64,000 bases of DNA from Arcanobacterium bovis (GTDB lineage: Bacteria; Actinomycetota; Actinomycetes; Actinomycetales; Actinomycetaceae): contig NZ_SJDT01000002.1 of the NCBI RefSeq assembly GCF_004331995.1, positions 62,001 to 126,000 of the forward strand. The letters are read 5' to 3'. Below the pieces are notes generated by a model. The model worked only from the letters and a program-made list of their open reading frames with translations. It searched no databases and had not been told where the DNA came from. Positions 63,501 through 64,000 of this stretch are shown in pieces. Both the position numbers and the translations under genes were made by a program. Within the stretch, counting starts at the first letter, position 1; the number at the start of each line of letters is the position of its first letter.

Positions 63501-63961
63501 TGGGCACCGCCGTCTCCCGAAACGCGATGTTTCGTAACAGGTATTTCACGACGACGCCGGGCAGAACCTTTCGCTGTTGCGCGGGCTGCGATAACTCCAA
63601 GCCCTGCGCACACAATTCCTAGCCCTACCGACGTAATCGGGTATGTGAGAGCCAGCAAAGGGTGCTTGTTTGCCAGAAGGAGATTGGTGTCGACGATTAA
63701 CGCGCTATACGTGGTAAAACCACCGAGCACGCCGGTGCCGAGAAATAGTCGAATGTGCTGCTGGGTAGCGGGATTTATCGCGCTCACTGCGAGTCTTTGG
63801 CTGAGAAATCCGAGCGTGAAACAACCGCTGAGATTTATGAAAAATATTCCGAGCGGGAATGGGGTGGAGGTGGTGTGGAGCGCTAGATTGACGCCATAAC
63901 GAGCAAGAACTCCGCACACTCCACCGCAAAATACTTCGATGAGAGATAACAGCACACTCAC
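63497..63961 (-). CDS. crcB: Fluoride channel protein CrcB (first gene of pair)
   Basis: 154 residues with four hydrophobic helices. The signature GVLGGFTTYSALIVD, an early GGVCGVLARYGVN and a basic C-terminal tail (RATAKGSARRRR) are visible. The tail is about 25 residues longer than usual. The start ATG overlap (ATGA) with the downstream crcB couples the two. Only 39 bases upstream are in the window, and no fluoride riboswitch can be recognised there. Confidence 0.92.
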   Translation of the reverse strand: MSVLLSLIEVFCGGVCGVLARYGVNLALHTTSTPFPLGIFFINLSGCFTLGFLSQRLAVSAINPATQQHIRLFLGTGVLGGFTTYSALIVDTNLLLANKHPLLALTYPITSVGLGIVCAGLGVIAARATAKGSARRRREIPVTKHRVSGDGGAQ

Positions 63962-64000
63962 ATTCTAGGACGGCGACTCGGCATCGGCTTGCTAGACTTG

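Noticed and set aside
63962-64000. Fluoride riboswitch upstream of crcB
   Set aside because: Only 39 bases are available and none of the conserved riboswitch core can be seen.
1-64000. CRISPR arrays, insertion sequences, prophage or attachment sites
   Set aside because: No regularly spaced repeats, transposase or integrase motifs, or tRNA-end duplications were seen; the tRNAs are followed by ordinary terminators.

Overview
The window is a stretch of actinobacterial core chromosome with roughly balanced base composition. Evidence: Wag31-type DivIVA, SepF, DUF3040/DUF3052/DUF3145/DUF6457/PAC2 proteins, homodimeric pyruvate dehydrogenase AceE, HelD, and Zur-GlyS-Dgt-DnaG clustering. MurE has lost the DNPR signature of diaminopimelate-adding enzymes, which suggests L-lysine (or ornithine) peptidoglycan. 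The best guess is an Actinomycetaceae-like organism (Arcanobacterium/Trueperella type), inferred from gene content only. No transposase, integrase, phage gene, CRISPR array or recognised defence island was seen.

Layout: 1-10 kb holds the nrdR 3' end, a fatty acyl-CoA ligase, serA, helD, a PAC2 protein, a spermidine-synthase-like protein, dinB and a DUF3040 membrane protein. 10.3-28.1 kb is a complete dcw cluster: mraZ-rsmH-ftsL-ftsI-murE-murF-mraY-murD-ftsW-murG-murC-ftsQ-ftsZ, then sepF-yggT-divIVA. Most genes in it overlap by 1-8 bases. A three-repeat MraZ operator lies in front of mraZ, and strong terminators follow ftsZ and divIVA. 28.1-33.8 kb carries lspA, rluD, a GNAT protein and dnaE. 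33.9-37.8 kb is a zinc module (S4 protein, zur, znuB, znuC, znuA) on the minus strand. 37.9-45.4 kb is glyS-yibE-dusB-dgt-dnaG. 45.4-47.1 kb is tatB-tatA-tatC-DUF6457 on the minus strand, divergent from an Fe-S protein.

48-54 kb contains tRNA-Met, a gene-poor 0.5 kb with a candidate structured RNA, two small unknown genes, tRNA-Asn, def, a TIGR01777 epimerase, DUF3145, an acyl-carrier-like protein lacking the usual serine, a YciO-type protein and a HAD phosphatase. 54-64 kb has a heterodimeric ABC exporter, aceE divergent from DUF3052, tRNA-Val, an AGCS sodium/amino-acid symporter and a tandem pair of crcB fluoride channel genes.

The most interesting non-coding signals are a putative terminator-ended structured RNA at 48474-48590, a repeated leaderless-gene architecture (a -10-like hexamer 5-7 bases before the start codon at several genes lacking a ribosome binding site), a strong excess of the palindrome CGACGTCG, and several large perfect hairpins, some lying inside coding sequence. 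I found no convincing wholly new multi-gene system; the window is mostly housekeeping. All domain assignments come from reading the proteins, without database searches.
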